From positions 620,001 through 684,000 of the forward strand of contig ML058406.1 of NCBI GenBank assembly GCA_003013855.2: a stretch of 64,000 bases of DNA, written 5' to 3'. This DNA comes from Liriodendron chinense. Its lineage: Eukaryota; Streptophyta; Magnoliopsida; Magnoliales; Magnoliaceae. A program made the translations under genes and the position numbers. The notes beneath the pieces are model-generated. The model did not search any database. It was not told the DNA's origin and worked only from the letters and a program-made list of their open reading frames with translations. Below, piece after piece: positions 33,277-46,980 of the stretch (within the stretch, counting starts at the first letter, position 1; each line of letters opens with the position of its first letter).

Positions 33277-35971
33277 GGAAAATGCAAAGACATCCCGGCA
33301 ACCACAAAGACGACTAAATCCAAATATGAAGGATGTGGTTAAGGCCGAAGTGGTGAAACTATTGGATGTAGGTATCATTTACCCAATATCTGATAGCCAA
33401 TGGGTGAGCCCAACTCAAGTGGTGCCAAAGAAATCCGGAATAACCATCATAGCCAATGCCAATAATGAACTCGTACCAACTAGAGTCACTACCGGTTGGA
33501 GAATGTGCATTGACTACAGGAAGCTAAACACTGTCACGAGGAAAGACCACTTCCCCCTACCGTTTGTTGATCAGATTTTAGAACGGTTGGCGGGTCATTC
33601 CCACTTTTGCTTTCTTGATGGCTATTCAGGGTACAACCAAATAGAAATTGCCCGTGAAGATCAAGAAAAGACTACATTCACATGCCCATTCGGTACTTTC
33701 GCCTATCGACGAATGCCGTTTGGACTATGTAATGCCCCTGCCACCTTTCAGCGTTGTATGATGAGCATCTTTTCTGACATGGTGGGGACCATTCTTGAAG
33801 TCTTCATGGATGATTTTTCAGTATTTGGTTGTAACTTTGATGAGTGCCTCAAGCACTTGAAATCTGTGCTAAAAAGATGTGAAGAGAAGAACCTTGTGCT
33901 CAATTGGAAAAAGTGTCACTTCATGGTTCAAAAGGGAATTGTACTTGGTCACATCGTTTCACAAAATGGAATTGAGGTGGACAAGGCGAAAATTGATCTT
34001 ATCTCTAACCTCCCACCACCCAAAAGCATACGAGATATACGGTCCTTTTTAGGACACGCAGGATTTTATAGACGGTTCATAAAGGATTTCAGTTCACTCT
34101 CTCGTCCTTTATGCAACCTACTTCAAAAGGAAAATTCATTTGAGTGGAGTGAAGAATGTCAAAAGGCCTTTACCACCCTTAAAGGCATGTTGACATGCGC
34201 CCCAATAATGCAACCACCTGATTGGAGCCTTCCTTTTGAGATTATGTGCGATGCTAGCGACTATGCTATTGGGGCCGTGTTAGGCCAAAGAAAAGATAAA
34301 AAGCCATGTGTTATCTACTATGCAAGTAGAACCTTAAACTCAGCCCAGGCAAACTACACCACTACTGAAAAGGAACTTTTAGCAGTAGTTTTTACCTTGA
34401 AAAAGTTTAGATCCTACTTGATTGGATCCAAGATCATCGTATTCACCGACCATGCCGCGCTTAAGTATCTTCTCTCTAAGAAGGATGCTAAACCACGGTT
34501 ATTAAGATGGATCCTCCTACTCCAAGAATTCGACTTAGAAATACGTGATAAGAAAGGAGTAGAGAATGTAGTAGCTGACCACCTCTCTCGACTTGTCCTC
34601 ACTGATTCCCCTGAAACGACTGCAATCAATGACATGTTCCCTGATGAACAACTTTTTGCTGTTTCCCAATTGCCATGGTATGCAGACATTGCTAATTATC
34701 TTGCTACAGGTACAATTCCTACATATTAGAAAAAGCAAGATAAGGATAGATTCTTCTCAGAGGTACGGAAATTTCTATGGGACGACCCATACTTGTTCAA
34801 GTATTGTCCCAACCAAATCATAAGGAGATGTGTCCCAGATGATGAGCAACAAAGTATCATCTCCTTCTGTCATTCTCAAGCATGTGGTGGCCATTTTTCG
34901 GCTAAAAAGACCACAGCGAAAATTCTGCAATGTGGGTTTTATTGGCCCACCATGTTCAAAGACACACATGAGTTTTGCAAAGCTTGCGAACCCTGTCAGA
35001 AATTAGGAGGAATCTCCCGTAGAAATATGATGCCACTCAATCCCATCTTAATTATCGAAATTTTTTATTGTTGGGGCATCGATTTCATGGGCCCATTCCC
35101 ATCTTCCTTTGGAAACTTATACATCTTGCTTGCCGTTGATTATGTTTCCAAATGGGTCGAAGCCATCCCTTGCCGGAATAATGACCATAAAACGGTCATT
35201 CGATTCTTAAAAGAAAACATTCTTTCCTGGTTTGGAACGCCTCGAGTCTTCATAAGTGATGGAGGGTCTCACTTTTGCAATCGCCCTTTTGAAGCATTAA
35301 TGAAGAAATATGGCGTAACTCACAAAGTGAGCACTCCCTATCACCCACAAACTAGTGGACAAGCCGAGATATCCAATAGGGAGATTAAAAACATTTTAGA
35401 AAAAACGGTGAATCCCGATCGCAAGGATTGGTCACTTCGACTTACCGATGCGCTTTGGGCTTACCGTACTGCCTTTAAAACTCCTATTGGAATGTCTCCC
35501 TATAGACTTGTCTATGGGAAGGCTTGTCACTTGCCTGTGGAGTTGAAACATAAGGCGTATTGGGCTATTAAGAAGATGAATTTCAATCCTGACAAGGCAA
35601 GCTCGTTACGCAAACTACAATTGAATGAACTTGCAGAAATCCGGAATGAAGCTTATGAGAATGCAAGAATTTACAAGGATAAGACGAAGATATTCCATGA
35701 TAAGAATATTTTTCGCAAGACATTCACGATAAATCAAAAAGTCCTCATGTATAATTCTCGCTTACATCTATTTCCGGGAAAATTGAGATCTCGGTGGACC
35801 GGTCCCTACATTGTGCAAACTGTCTATCCATATGGGACTGTCGAGCTGTTAAATCCAAGGAACGGCAACATTTTTAAAGCAAATGGGTAGCGATTAAAGC
35901 CGTTCTTTGAAAACTTTCCTGCAGAAAGTATGTCCATACATCTGAATGATCCTGTGTATCAGGATAATTGA
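33203..35971 (+). pseudogene. pol: E7 pol: RT, RNase H, integrase with two nonsense codons
   Basis: The frame carries RT with catalytic FMDD (33803-33814), RNase H (CDASD, TTEKE, FTDH, ADHLS), the integrase zinc site (GGHF, then FCKAC), the core acids in [15 protein letters not shown] and SGQAEIS, and a GPY module ([10 protein letters not shown]). An in-frame TAG at 34727-34729 replaces a Trp (TGG in relatives) between RNase H and integrase. A second TAG at 35888-35890 replaces Gln in NGQRLKPF, near the C-terminus. Otherwise the frame is open to the true end NDPVYQDN at 35971. The protein cannot be made whole, but the enzyme motifs are undamaged, so the lesions are recent. Confidence 0.92.
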
Positions 35972-37095
35972 TCTCCTAGTCTGATGGAGGTATAGAGTGG
36001 TTAGGATTAGGATTCTGCTACTTTTGTTTTCGTTTTCATAGGTTTGTTAGAAGGAGGAAGATCTCCACTTTTCACTCTCTCAGGTACTATCATTCCTCAC
36101 TCCCTTTTATTTTCAAATTGCTCTCATGTTTTGCTCATTGTACATCTTTTTCATTGAGGACAATGCAAAATTTGGTTGGGGGGTGTAGGATCACTTGGAT
36201 GAATCCAGCAATTTGCAACATTTCAAGCAATCATGTGAAATTTTTTTCGATTTTTCAAAAATTCGAAACTCTTTTGGAAAACACCGGTTTTACACATTCA
36301 AGTTGATATGAGCATAAGAGGAGGAGATATGAAGTGTATGGGGCTGGATGTCTGCAATCTCTCATAGCATAATGGTTTTATATGTGAACACCCCTATTTT
36401 TGTGATTGATAGAAAATCTGAACACTTTTACACCTAGTTCACATTACACGATTTTCATGAGTTGAAGGGATTATGTGACTTATGAATTAGCTAGACTTTG
36501 AATTAAGGTATTGAGAAATCAGGCCGGGGTACTTTGTCCATCCTTGTCCATGGGAAAATAATGAAAGATATGGATTTTTAAAAATCCTATCTAATTTAAA
36601 AAGAAAAAGGAAAAGGAAGGATGAAATTGGGAATGTGGAAAAATGGTGGAGAATTCCGATTAGGGCTACCTACTACCAACCGGGGGATGGTCTACCCGTA
36701 ACCAAAGCCGGAAATGGGACGTAGTGTGAAAGTCGTCGGAAGGACGGTAAGGCAAATCCCTGTCATTGGCTTGATGTGGCTCTATGGACCTTGAGTTCTA
36801 TAGTTTACTTGATCTATGAAGAAGATAATCCTAGAAACTCGTGAGATGAATTTTCACTACCCACACTAGGTTAAATTTGTTCAAATCTTTCTATTTATCA
36901 ACCAATCAGCGGGAATTTCATATGAATGCGTATTATGTTTTGAGAGTTTACGGTTTCAACCTCTGTTGCCTAATGTTTCTGAATCTTAAGCTTATGAACC
37001 TTGGAATGTATAAAAGGATGGTTTCTGAAAGAGAGTTGAGTTTCGAAGAATGAGATTAGCTTCACGCATGTTTTGCTCGGGACTAGCAAAATGCT
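35972..37095 (+). other. E7 noncoding region before purine tract
   Basis: About 1.1 kb without a supported ORF. It is homologous to E3 8070-9203 and more distantly to the E4/E6 equivalents. The purine tract GGTTGGGGGGTG follows at 37096-37107. Confidence 0.75.
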
Positions 37096-37107
37096 GGTTG
37101 GGGGGTG

Positions 37108-38713
37108 TGTTGAGCTCTTAATTATGCATATTCTAACCCCAATTCATCACTCATTGTGCAAGGTTTGTATGGTTTGGAAGCTAATTCAATGCATGTTGTG
37201 TGACTACAGGATTGAGGGTGGACTCTACTCAATTGAAGATATAATGAGCTCATTTGGAACTATTCTAATAAAGAAAGAAAGAACTAAAGAAGAAAAGAAA
37301 CCAGAAGGAAGAAAGAAAGGAAAAATACAAGAAGAAAAGAGGGCTGACCGGTCGTGACCGGTCGGCCAAGGAAGCCAGACCGGTCAGTGACCGGTCAGCC
37401 ATGCAGATTTGGCTCCTACTGAAGACGTCCGACCGGTCTTGACCGGTCGGACATATGCTGGAACTTCATTGAAAAGGACCGACCGGTCAAAGGTGGATGA
37501 AAACATCCGACCGGTCTTGACCGGTCGGATAGGCTTGCTGGACTGATGTTCTACTAGGCCCGACCGGTCTTGACCGGTCGGGCATACCTGCTGGAGTGTT
37601 TTCACTTAAAGCCGACCGGTCATGACCGGTCGGCCATGCGTACTGAGTTAGAAATTTCTAATTTCATCCCGATTTTTTCTGCGCTGCGTAAGTGTTACGC
37701 AAGTTCTCGATTCTTCCGAAGTTGTGGAGCTTCCAGACTATAAAAGGACACCTAGGGATCGTTCCTAGGGCATCCTAGAAGGGTTCAGGCGAGGTTGGAG
37801 GCTGTGGAAGTGAAGATTGGAGTTTCACAACTCCTTTTGGTTTGCTTTGCTGTTTTTATGCTTTTTGTAGTTGTTTCATGTTTCCTTGGATCATGAGCAG
37901 CTAAACCTCTTAGCTAGGGCTAAGAGGTGAAGCTTGTAGTGTATCCAAGATGTTTTAATTCGTAGTTAAGTGGTTTTCAGTTTGGAATTCATGATTATGA
38001 ACTAAGGTTTGAAGTTTATACAAGTTTTTAAGTAATTTCTCTTAGTCTTGTGATGACTCATGGATGTTTGGATGGATTACTTATCTTCTTAATTTGTTTG
38101 CAACGGTCTAGACCTGTATGATCCGAGGAATTGGAGTGCGCTCTAGTACCAAGCTCTTCATAAAGGGACTTCGTGCCAAAGTTCTAGTTTTGGTTGATTA
38201 TCTGGAATATGTATGGATTGTGCATATAATTTGAATCCAGTTCAAATCATGATCTAGCCTTGTCTTGTGAGAAGACTTGAGGATGGTTATGATTGGGAAT
38301 TGGACCTATAGAAAAGGTGAATGACCTATGCAATGAGCATGCTCAGATCAGCCTAGAGTTGAGTGAACTTTATGCACAGAACTTACATGTTACAGACTTC
38401 TGGTTTAACAGTTCTATCATCCGACTAGATAGACCTGACTGGTGATTCTAGTTGAGAGAATGGGAAACCACAGCGGATTGAACATCGAGGATTGCTACAA
38501 GTGAATCCTCGAACCCCTAGTGCCTTCTTATAATTGTTTACATTCAATTTAGCTTAAACTGTTAATCACACACATTCTATTCAAACTTTGATTGTTAGCT
38601 TCAATAGAAACTTGTGGATGAGTTTGTGACATCCTACATAAGTCCCTGTGGATCGACCTCGGTATTACCGAGTTTATTACTACATCGCAACCCTACACTT
38701 GGGGAAGCGAACA
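37108..38713 (+). repeat. E7 3' LTR (1606 bp)
   Basis: Nearly identical to the 5' LTR. The GACCGGTC array is at 37342-37636, with small differences including a short indel in the half-site unit near 37485 and one arm restored (GACCGG against GACCAG in the 5' copy). The leader hairpin is at 37906-37927. Confidence 0.95.
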
Positions 38714-39382
38714 GACACACAACCGGTTTTGGATGCTAGCACCCAAATACCGGTGATATTAGGCCGCCCATTCCTTGCCACATCAAACGCAATCATCAAT
38801 TGCCGGAATGGGGTGATGCAATTATCTTTTGGAAACATGACACTAGAGGTGAATGTATTTCACCTGGGCAAAAGACATAGGGATGTCGATGATGATGAGT
38901 TCTTCGATGTAAACATGCTTGAAACCTTTGAAGAAGAAGAACTCCTCCAACTTGAACCGCTAGAAAGTTTGGAGACATGCTTAGCACACTTCATGGATTC
39001 TAAAGACCCTATCATTAGTGAGATTGTGCATGCATTAAATATAGAAAGACCGGTAGTTGATACTAGCCGGTGGAGGCCCCATTTTGAAAAATTGCCACCA
39101 ACCACATCAAGGCCTCTACCGTCTAGCATCAAACCACCGAAGCTTGACCTCAAACCATTGCCATCCGAGCTTAAATATGTATATCTGGGTCAAGAGGAAA
39201 CTTTCCCAGTTGTCATTGCCTCCCACCTAGAAAAAGACCAAGAGCTCAAGTTGATTGAGTTACTCAAAAAACACCGGGAAGCCATAGGTTGGACAATAGC
39301 GGATCTCAAAGGGATAGATCCTTCGGTTTGCACTCACCGAATACACCTTGAAGAAAACGCAAAAACGACTAGACAACCTTAA
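38714..39382 (+). pseudogene. E6 protease C-terminus and linker, after E7
   Basis: This resumes exactly where 28343 left off, with the GACAC duplication. It encodes the protease C-terminal part ([16 protein letters not shown]), the acidic linker ([10 protein letters not shown]) and [13 protein letters not shown], leading to RT. A TAA at 39380-39382 replaces the CAA seen in E4 (after TTRQP). The pol frame then continues in the same phase, so gag and pol form one long frame in this family, and this stop is a C-to-T lesion. Confidence 0.92.
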
Positions 39383-42046
39383 AGACGGCTAAATCCAAAC
39401 ATGATGGAGGTTGTCAAAGCCGAAGTGTTAAAGCTATTGGATGTAGGTATCATCTACCCCATCTCAGATAGCCAATGGGTGAGTCCTACCCAAGTTGTCC
39501 CCAAGAAATCCGGTGTTACCATCATTGAAAACGCCAACAACGAGCTTATACCGACTAGGGTGACCACCGGTTGGCGTATGTGCATTGATTATAGGAAGCT
39601 CAATACGGTCACTAGGAAAGACCACTTCCCTCTCCCATTTATGGACCAAATTTTGGAGAGGTTGGCAGGCCATCCCTACTATTGCTTCCTAGATGGCTAT
39701 TCCGGATACAACCAAATTGAGATAGCTCCGGAAGACCAAGAGAAAACCACATTTACATGCCCGTTTGGTACCTTCGCCTACCGAAGGATGCCATTCGGGT
39801 TATGCAATGCACCCGCCACATTCCAACGATGCATGTTGAGTATTTTCTCGAACATGGTAGGTGAGTTTCTTGAGGTGTTCATGGATGACTTCTCTGTTTT
39901 TGGTTGTACATTTGATGAGTGCCTCGAGCACTTGAAGTTGGTCTTAATAAGGTGTGAGGAAAAACAGCTTGTATTAAACTGGGAAAAATGCCATTTCATG
40001 GTACAAAGAGGAATAGTCCTTGGACACATCATCTCGTCCAATGGAATAGAAGTAGACCGGGCGAAAATTGACATAATTTCCAATCTACCACCACCCAAAA
40101 GCATACGTGATGTGCGGTCCTTCCTTGGACACGCCGGCTTCTATCGAAGGTTTATAAAGGACTTTAGTCACATCTCAAGGCCTTTATGCAACCTTCTACA
40201 AAAGGAGACCCAATTTGAGTGGAGTGCCGAATGTCAATTAGCTTTTTCAAAGCTAAAAGACATGTTGACAACCGCTCCTATCATGCAACCACCAGATTGG
40301 TCCATGCCTTTTGAGTTGATGTGCGATGCTAGCGATTTTGCTATTGGGGCGGTGTTAGGCCAAAAGAAAGATAAAAAGCCCCATGTCATCTACTACGCAA
40401 GTAGGACCTTGAATCCTGCCCAAGTTAATTATTCAACTACGGAGAAAGAGCTCCTAGCTGTCATCTTTGCCTTGGACAAATTCAGGCCATACTTAATAAG
40501 ATCCAAAGTTATTGTTTATACGGATCATGCGGCGCTGAAATACCTTCTTTCTAAGAAGGATACTAAGCCCCGTTTGCTAAGATGGATCCTACTCCTTCAA
40601 GAATTCGACCTGGAGATCAAAGATAAGAAGGGGGTAGAAAATGTGGTGGCGGATCATCTATCTCGCCTAGTCCTACCAAATTCCATTGATGAGTCACCTA
40701 TTGAGGACTCATTCCCTGATGAGCAACTCTTTGTTGCTACGCATCCACCATGGTATGCTGATATAGCCAATTATCTTTCCACAAGTGCGATGCCGACTCA
40801 TTGGATTGCGCAAGACAAACGTAAATTTCTAAGGGAAGTGCGCAGATTTTTCTGGGATGAACCTCTATTGTTTAAATATTGCCCAGACCAAATTATAAGG
40901 AGATGCGTCCCCGATGATGAACACAATTCAGTCATCTCCTTTTGTCATGATCAAGCATGTGGGGGTCATTTTTCAGCCAAGAAAACAACTGCAAAAATTC
41001 TGCAGTGTGGTTTTTATTGGCCCACGCTATTTAAGGACACCCACGAGTTTTGCAAAGCGTGCGAGCGCTGCCAGAAGTTAGGAGGATTATCCCGTCGAAA
41101 TATGATGCCTCTCACACCAATTCAACATCTTGAAGTCTTTGACTGTTGGGGCATCGATTTCATGGGACCATTCCCCTCATCTTTTGGACATGTCTATATT
41201 CTGTTGGCCGTAGACTATGTGTCTAAATGGATAGAGGCTATCCCATGTAGAACCAATGATCATCGTACGGTTCTCAAGTTTCTCAAAGAAAACATACTTT
41301 CTAGATTTGGGACGCCTCGAGCCATTATTAGTGATGGTGGTGCTCACTTTTGCAATAGACCTTTTGAAACTTTGATGAAGAAATATGGTATTAGGCACAA
41401 AGTGAGTACCCCATACCACCCACAAACAAGTGGGCAAGCTGAAATCTCCAATAGGGAAATCAAACAGATTTTAGAAAAGACGGTGAGACTGGATCGCAAG
41501 GATTGGTCCCTACGATTAGATGATGCACTTTGGGCTCACCGTACTGCCTACAAGACACCCATTGGAATGTCCCCTTATAGACTTGTCTATGGGAAAGCTT
41601 GCCACTTGCCTGTGGAGATAGAACACAAAGCCTATTGGGCAATTCGGGCCCTAAATTTTGACATAGACAAGGCTAGCTCACTTCGCAAACTTCAATTAAA
41701 TGAGCTTGAAGAGATCCGGAACGATGCATATGAGAATTCGAGAATTTACAAGAGCAAGATGAAGGCCTTTCATGACAAGCACATCTTAAGGAAATCCTTC
41801 CATGAAGGACAGAAAGTGCTCTTGTATAATGCCCGACTTCATCTTTTTTCGGGAAAATTACGATCTCGATGGACCGGCCCATATATTGTTAAAGAAGTTT
41901 TTCCTCATGGGGCTGTTGAGATTGAGAATGTAGCAAATGGTGACTGTTTCAAAGTTAATAGACAACGCCTTAAACCATTTGTTGAGAAATTTGATTCAGA
42001 GGACATGTCCATCTCCCTGAATGATCCTGTCTATCAGGATTATTGA
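39383..42046 (+). CDS. pol: E6 pol: reverse transcriptase, RNase H, integrase
   Basis: 881 codons are open from ATG 39401, in phase with the upstream protease. RT has [13 protein letters not shown] and catalytic FMDDFSVFG. RNase H has CDASD, TTEKE, YTDH and ADHLS. Integrase has the HHCC site ([18 protein letters not shown]), [19 protein letters not shown] and TSGQAEIS, then [11 protein letters not shown] and the terminus NDPVYQDY. All expected catalytic residues are present. The only barrier to the full polyprotein in this part is the stop at 39380-39382. It is close in sequence to E4 pol, with a few substitutions (for example GSKV to RSKV before the RNase H YTDH motif). Confidence 0.93.
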   Translation, partial: RRLNPNMMEVVKAEVLKLLDVGIIYPISDSQWVSPTQVVPKKSGVTIIENANNELIPTRVTTGWRMCIDYRKLNTVTRKDHFPLPFMDQILERLAGHPYYCFLDGYSGYNQIEIAPEDQEKTTFTCPFGTFAYRRMPFGLCNAPATFQRCMLSIFSNMVGEFLEVFMDDFSVFGCTFDECLEHLKLVLIRCEEKQLVLNWEKCHFMVQRGIVLGHIISSNGIEVDRAKIDIISNLPPPKSIRDVRSFLGHAGFYRRFIKDFSHISRPLCNLLQKETQFEWSAECQLAFSKLKDMLTTAPIMQPPDWSMPFELMCDASDFAIGAVLGQKKDKKPHVIYYASRTLNPAQVNYSTTEKELLAVIFALDKFRPYLIRSKVIVYTDHAALKYLLSKKDTKPRLLRWILLLQEFDLEIKDKKGVENVVADHLSRLVLPNSIDESPIEDSFPDEQLFVATHPPWYADIANYLSTSAMPTHWIAQDKRKFLREVRRFFWDEPLLFKYCPDQIIRRCVPDDEHNSVISFCHDQACGGHFSAKKTTAKILQCGFYWPTLFKDTHEFCKACERCQKLGGLSRRNMMPLTPIQHLEVFDCWGIDFMGPFPSSFGHVYILLAVDYVSKWIEAIPCRTNDHRTVLKFLKENILSRFGTPRAIISDGGAHFCNRPFETLMKKYGIRHKVSTPYHPQTSGQAEISNREIKQILEKTVRLDRKDWSLRLDDALWAHRTAYKTPIGMSPYRLVYGKACHLPVEIEHKAYWAIRALNFDIDKASSLRKLQLNELEEIRNDAYENSRIYKSKMKAFHDKHILRKSFHEGQKVLLYNARLHLFSGKLRSRWTGPYIVKEVFPHGAVEIENVANGDCFKVNRQRLKPFVEKFDSEDMSISLNDPVYQDY

Positions 42047-43160
42047 TCTCCTAGTCTGATGGAGGTATAGCATAGGTAGGTTTAGTTTTGTTTTACTGTT
42101 TTAGTAGGATTTAGTTGTTGGAATTGCAGACCTCCATGATCGCTCTCTCAGGTACTATTGATTCTCACTCTCTCATATTTTACCATAGTTCTCATGTTCA
42201 TGCTAACTAACTATCTTTTTACATTGAGGACAATGCAAGATTTGGTTGGGGGGTGAGATGAGATCCCTCATCTAGCATATTGCAACATTTCGAGCTTCAT
42301 ATGCACAAATTTTTTCGAATTTTCTAACATCTCAAAACTCTTTTAGAAAATTTTGTTTCTATACATTTGAGAGGCTATGAGTAGAAGAGGAGGAGAAACG
42401 AAGTGTGTGATGTTGTAGTTTGGAATTTCTTCCAACATAATGGCTTTATATGTTAATTCCCCTATTGTTGTGATTGATAGAAAATTTGAACACCTTTACA
42501 CCAAGTTCACATTACACGATTTTCATGAGTAACAGGTTTATGTGATTTGTGGATTAGATAGACTTTGGTTTAGAGGTGTTGAGCAGCCAAGCCGGGGTAT
42601 TTTGTCCATCCTTGTCCATGGGAAAATAATGAAAGATATGGATTTCTAAAAATCCTATCTAAGTTAAAAGAAAAAGGAAAGAAAGGATGAAATCGGGAAG
42701 GAAAGAAAAATGGTGGAAAATTCCGAAAAGGGCTACCTATTACCAACCGGGGGATGGTCGAACCGTAACCAAAGCCGGAAATGGGACGTAGTGTGAAAGC
42801 CGTCGGAAGGACGGTAAGGCAAATTCCTGTCATAGGCTTGCTGTTGCTCTGTGCACCTTGAAATCCCTGGTCTACTTAATCTATAAAGAAGATGGTTCCA
42901 GGAACTCATGAGATGAACTTTCACTATGCACACTAGGTTGAATTTGTTCGAATTCTTCTATTTATCAATCAGTCAGCGGGGATTTCATGTAAGCACTTCT
43001 TATGTTTTGAGAGTCCAAGGTTCAGCTTCTAACACCTAATTTTTCCAAATTTTACACTTATACATCTTGGAATGGATAGAAACATGGTTTCTGGAAGAGG
43101 GTTGGATTTGGAGGTTTGAAACTGTTTCACGCATGTTTTGCTCGGGACTAGCAAAAAGCT
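42047..43160 (+). other. E6 noncoding region before purine tract
   Basis: About 1.1 kb without a supported ORF, strongly alike to E4 13855-14967. The purine tract GGTTGGGGGGTG is at 43161-43172. Confidence 0.75.
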
Positions 43161-43172
43161 GGTTGGGGGGTG

Positions 43173-44605
43173 TGTTGAACCTCCAATTTATACATTGCAT
43201 TGCCCATTTCACGACAACGTTGCATGATTTTCATGGTTTAAAGGCCCACCTAACATATGTTTTTATGATTATAGGGATGAGAGTGGATTTCATCAAATTG
43301 GAGCCAAAAGAATGTATTTGAAGCTATTGCATGAAGTCTTAGGATGGACCAAAGAAAGAAGAAGAAAGAGAGAGAAAAGAGGATGAAGAAAAGAAGAAAA
43401 AGCTGAAGAATAACAAGGCTGACCGGCCGTCCGACCGGTCAGACACATCAGAAAGGAGCAATAGAAGAAGGCCGACCGGTCAAGACCGGTCGGCCATGAA
43501 GGCAGAAGACATTGAGGAAGGGCCGACCGGTCATGACCGGTCGGCTATAGGCTCTGGACGAAGAGGAAACAAAGCCCGACCGGTCATGACCGGTCGGGCA
43601 TGCACGCTGGACGCGGATAGATTTGTCCGACCGGTCATGACCGGTCGGATGCACTCGCTGGATGGTTTAAAAAGTTAGTCCGACCGGTCACGACCGGTCG
43701 GCCCTGCGTAAGAAGACTCCTTTCTAAATTGGGACTCCGAAAATTGCTGCGCAATGCGAAGGCTTTCGCAGAATCCGACGCAAGGGGGGCTTGTTGCTAT
43801 AAAAGGCCACCTAGGGGCTCTCCCTAAGGTATGAGAGAAGAGAAGGAACGTGAGTTTGGAGGCTGAAGGCGACTGTGGAGCGTCTGTAACATCTATTTTC
43901 GGGTTTTTCTAGTTTTATGCTTTATTTTTGAGTTTTTAGTTGTAGCATGACTATGCTCGGCTAAAACCTCTCAGCTAAGGCTGAGAGGTGAAGCTTGTAG
44001 CTAGTTCTATGTTAATTTCAGTTTGATTCAAGTATTTTTAATTCAAAGTTGGATTTTTCTTATGTTTCGGTCCAATAGGTGGTAGTTTGAGATGTCTTAT
44101 CTGAGTTTATGTGCTCCGGACATGAATTCCTTTTAATTCTCTGAGATTATCACAGGTTGCTTGTTTAGATTCGAATTATAGTAATCCTTGAGCAGGCCAT
44201 AGTCCATAGGCATGGCTGTTACTCTGCAGGCTATGAATTTGAATTCTACATTGATTGAATGGACTTGAACTTGGAAGTTCAACTTGAATTGGATGAATGT
44301 GTGTGAATGCTTTATTTTCCAACTAGATGAGAGATAGGACTTCAAATCTAGTTGTGTTCTCTACTTGGATTGACTGAATTAACATAGGATTGCTACAAGT
44401 GGATCCTTGAAAGCCTTAGTACATTATATCTCTGATTTTTCATTAAGTTACTGTTTTAATTAAACATTCCATTGAATCTGAATTTACTCTATTAAACTAA
44501 GTTGCTGGAGTAATTAGGAAGCTATTACTCTTTCCCTGTGGATCGACCTCGGTCTTACCGAGATTTATTACTACATCGCAGCCTTACACTTGAGGTGAGC
44601 GAACA
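43173..44605 (+). repeat. E6 3' LTR (1433 bp)
   Basis: Same length as the 5' LTR. Array at 43419-43706, TATA at 43798-43805, leader hairpin at 43967-43988. It ends GTGAGCGAACA followed by the TCAAG duplication. The first dyad has one arm changed (GACCGGCC), leaving a mismatch. Confidence 0.95.
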
Positions 44606-46980
44606 TCAAGCTCATTTAATTGGAGTTTGCGAAGTAAGCTAGCCTTATCAATGTCAAAATTTAAAGCCCGAATTGCCCAATAGGCTTTGTGTTCAATCTC
44701 CACAGGTAAGTGGCAAGCTTTCTCATAGACAAGTCTATAAGGGGGCATTCCAATGGGGGTCTTGTAAGCGGTACGGTGAGCCCAAAGTGCATCATCTAAT
44801 CTTAGTGACCAATCCTTACGATTCGGCCTCATCGTCTTTTTAAAAATTCTGTTTGAGTTCCCGATTGGAAATTTCAGCTTGCCCACTTGTTTGTGGGTGG
44901 TATGGGGTACTCACTTTATGCCTAATGCCATATTTCTTCATTGAGGCTTCAAAAGGACTGTTGCGAAAGTGAGAACCACCATCACTAATGATGGCTCGAG
45001 GCGTCCGAAATCTGGAAAGTATGTTTTCTTTGAGGAACTTTAGAACCGTACGATGATCGTTGGTTCTACATGGGATAGCCTCTATCCATTTAAACACATA
45101 GTCTACGACAAGAAATATATAGATATGTCCAAAAGATGAGGGGAATGGTCCCAAGAAATCGATGCCCCAACAGTCAAAGACTTCAAGATGTTGAATTGGG
45201 GTAAGAGGCATCATATTTCGACGGGATACACCTCCTAACTTTTGGCAATGCTCGAATGCTTTGCAAAACTCGTGGGTGTCCTTAAATAGCGTGGGAAAAA
45301 AAACCACACTGCAGAATTTTTACAATGGTTTTCTTAGCAGAGAAATGACCCCCACATGCTTGATCATGGCAAAAGGAGATGACGGAATTATGTTCATCAT
45401 CAGGGACACATCTCCTTATAATTTGGTCTGGGCAATATTTAAACAATAACGGTTCATCCCAGAAAAATCTGTGCACTTCCCTTAGAAATATACGTTTGTC
45501 CTGTGCAGTCCAATGAATCGGCCTCGCACTTGTGGAAAGATAATTGGCTATGTCAGCGTACCATGGTGGATGCATGGAAACAAAGAGTTGCTCATCAGGG
45601 AATAAGTCCTCAATAGGTCACTCGTTAATGGAATTAAGTAGGACTAGGCGGGATAGATGATCCGCCACCACATTTTCTACTCGCTTCTTGTCTTTGATCT
45701 CCAAACCAAATTCTTGAAGGAGTAGGATCCATCTAAGCAAACGGGGCTTGGCATCCTTCTTAGAAAGAAGGTGTTTTAGCGCCGCATGATCTGTGTAAAC
45801 GATGACCTTGGATCCTATTAAGTAAGGCCTGAATTTGTCTAAGGTAAAGATGACGGCTAGGAGCTCTTTCTCCATAGTCGAGTAATTAACTTGGGCGAGA
45901 TTCAAGGTCTTACTTGCATAGTAGATAACATGGGGCTTCTTGTCCTTCTTTTGGCCAAACACCGCCCCAATAGCATAATCGCTCGCTTCACAAATAAACT
46001 CAAAAGGTATGGACCAATCCGGTGGTTGCATGATAGGAGCGGTTGTCAACATGTCTTTTAGCTTTAGAAAAGCTAATTGACATTCAGCACTCCACTCAAA
46101 TTGGTTCTCCTTTTGGAGGAGGTTACATAAAGGCCTAAAAATATGACTAAAGTCCTTTATGAACCTTCAATAAAAACCGGCTTGTCCAAGAAAGGACCGT
46201 ACGTCTCGTATGCTTTTGGGTGATGGTAGATTGGAAATTATGTCAATTTTTTCTTGATCTACCTCTTTTCCATTGGACGAAATGATATGTCCAAGGACTA
46301 TTCCTCTTTGTACCATGAAATGAAACTTTTCTCAGTTTAAAACGAGGTTCTTCTCCTCACACCTCATTAAGACCAACTTCAAGTGATTGAGGCACTCATC
46401 AAAAGTACAACCAAAAATAGAAAAATCATCCATGAACACCTCAAGAAATTCACCCACCATGTCCGAGAAAATACTCAACATGCATCGTTGGAATGTGGCG
46501 GGTGCATTACATAGTCCAAATGGCATTCTTCGGTATGCGAAGGTACCAAACGGGCATGTAAATGTAGTTTTCTCTTTGTCCTCTAGGGCTATCTCAATTT
46601 GGTTGTAGCCGGAATAGCCATCTAGGAAGCAATAATAGGAATGCCCTGCTAACCTCTCCAAAATTTGATCCATGAATGGGAGAGGGAAGTGGTCCTTCCT
46701 AGTGACCGTGTTAAGCTTCCGATAATCAATGCACATACGCCAATCGGTGGTTACTCTAATCGGTATAAGTTCGTTGTTGGCATTTTCTATGATGGTAATA
46801 CCGTATTTCTTAGGGACAACTTGGGTAGGACTCACCCATTAGCTATCCGAGATGGGGTAGATGATACCCACATATAGTAGCTTTAATACCTCAGCTTTGA
46901 CAACCTCCATCATATTTGGATTTAGCCTTCATTGAGGTTGTCTAGTCGTTTTGCATTTTCTTCGAGGTGTATATGGTGAG
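44606..46980 (-). pseudogene. E5 pol, main part, heavily damaged
   Basis: This continues the pol split by E6. Reading on the minus strand from the right, the RT segment spans 46332-46835 (FMDDFSIFG present, with a stop before WVSPTQ where relatives have Gln). RNase H is at 45618-46052 with altered CEAS for CDAS. The integrase zinc region is at 45282-45575, the integrase core at 44840-45307 and a further core segment at 44611-44886, each in a different frame. Changes of key residues and at least five frame breaks show long decay. It is the oldest pol copy in the nest. Confidence 0.88.

Larger units (their letters stand above)
28344..38713 (+). mobile_element. E7: young Athila-type element of a second subfamily
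   Basis: 10370 bp, LTRs of 1610 and 1606 bp, duplication GACAC at 28339-28343 and 38714-38718. The order is LTR, primer site, long leader, gag-protease, RT-RNase H-integrase, 3' noncoding region, purine tract (37096-37107), LTR. LTR and Gag differ clearly from E4/E6 (LTR start TGTTGAGCTC, Gag start [10 protein letters not shown]). Three point lesions break the polyprotein. It lacks an env-like ORF. Confidence 0.95.
24627..44605 (+). mobile_element. E6: young Athila-type element carrying E7
   Basis: The duplication TCAAG at 24622-24626 and 44606-44610 defines the ends exactly. Two 1433-bp LTRs differ at about eleven sites that I could find, nearly all transitions. Without E7 the element is about 9.6 kb. 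The order is LTR, primer site, gag, protease, RT, RNase H, integrase, 3' noncoding region, purine tract (43161-43172), LTR. Lesions are a C-run frameshift, an 85-base deletion in gag, a nonsense codon before RT, and the E7 insertion. Confidence 0.95.
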
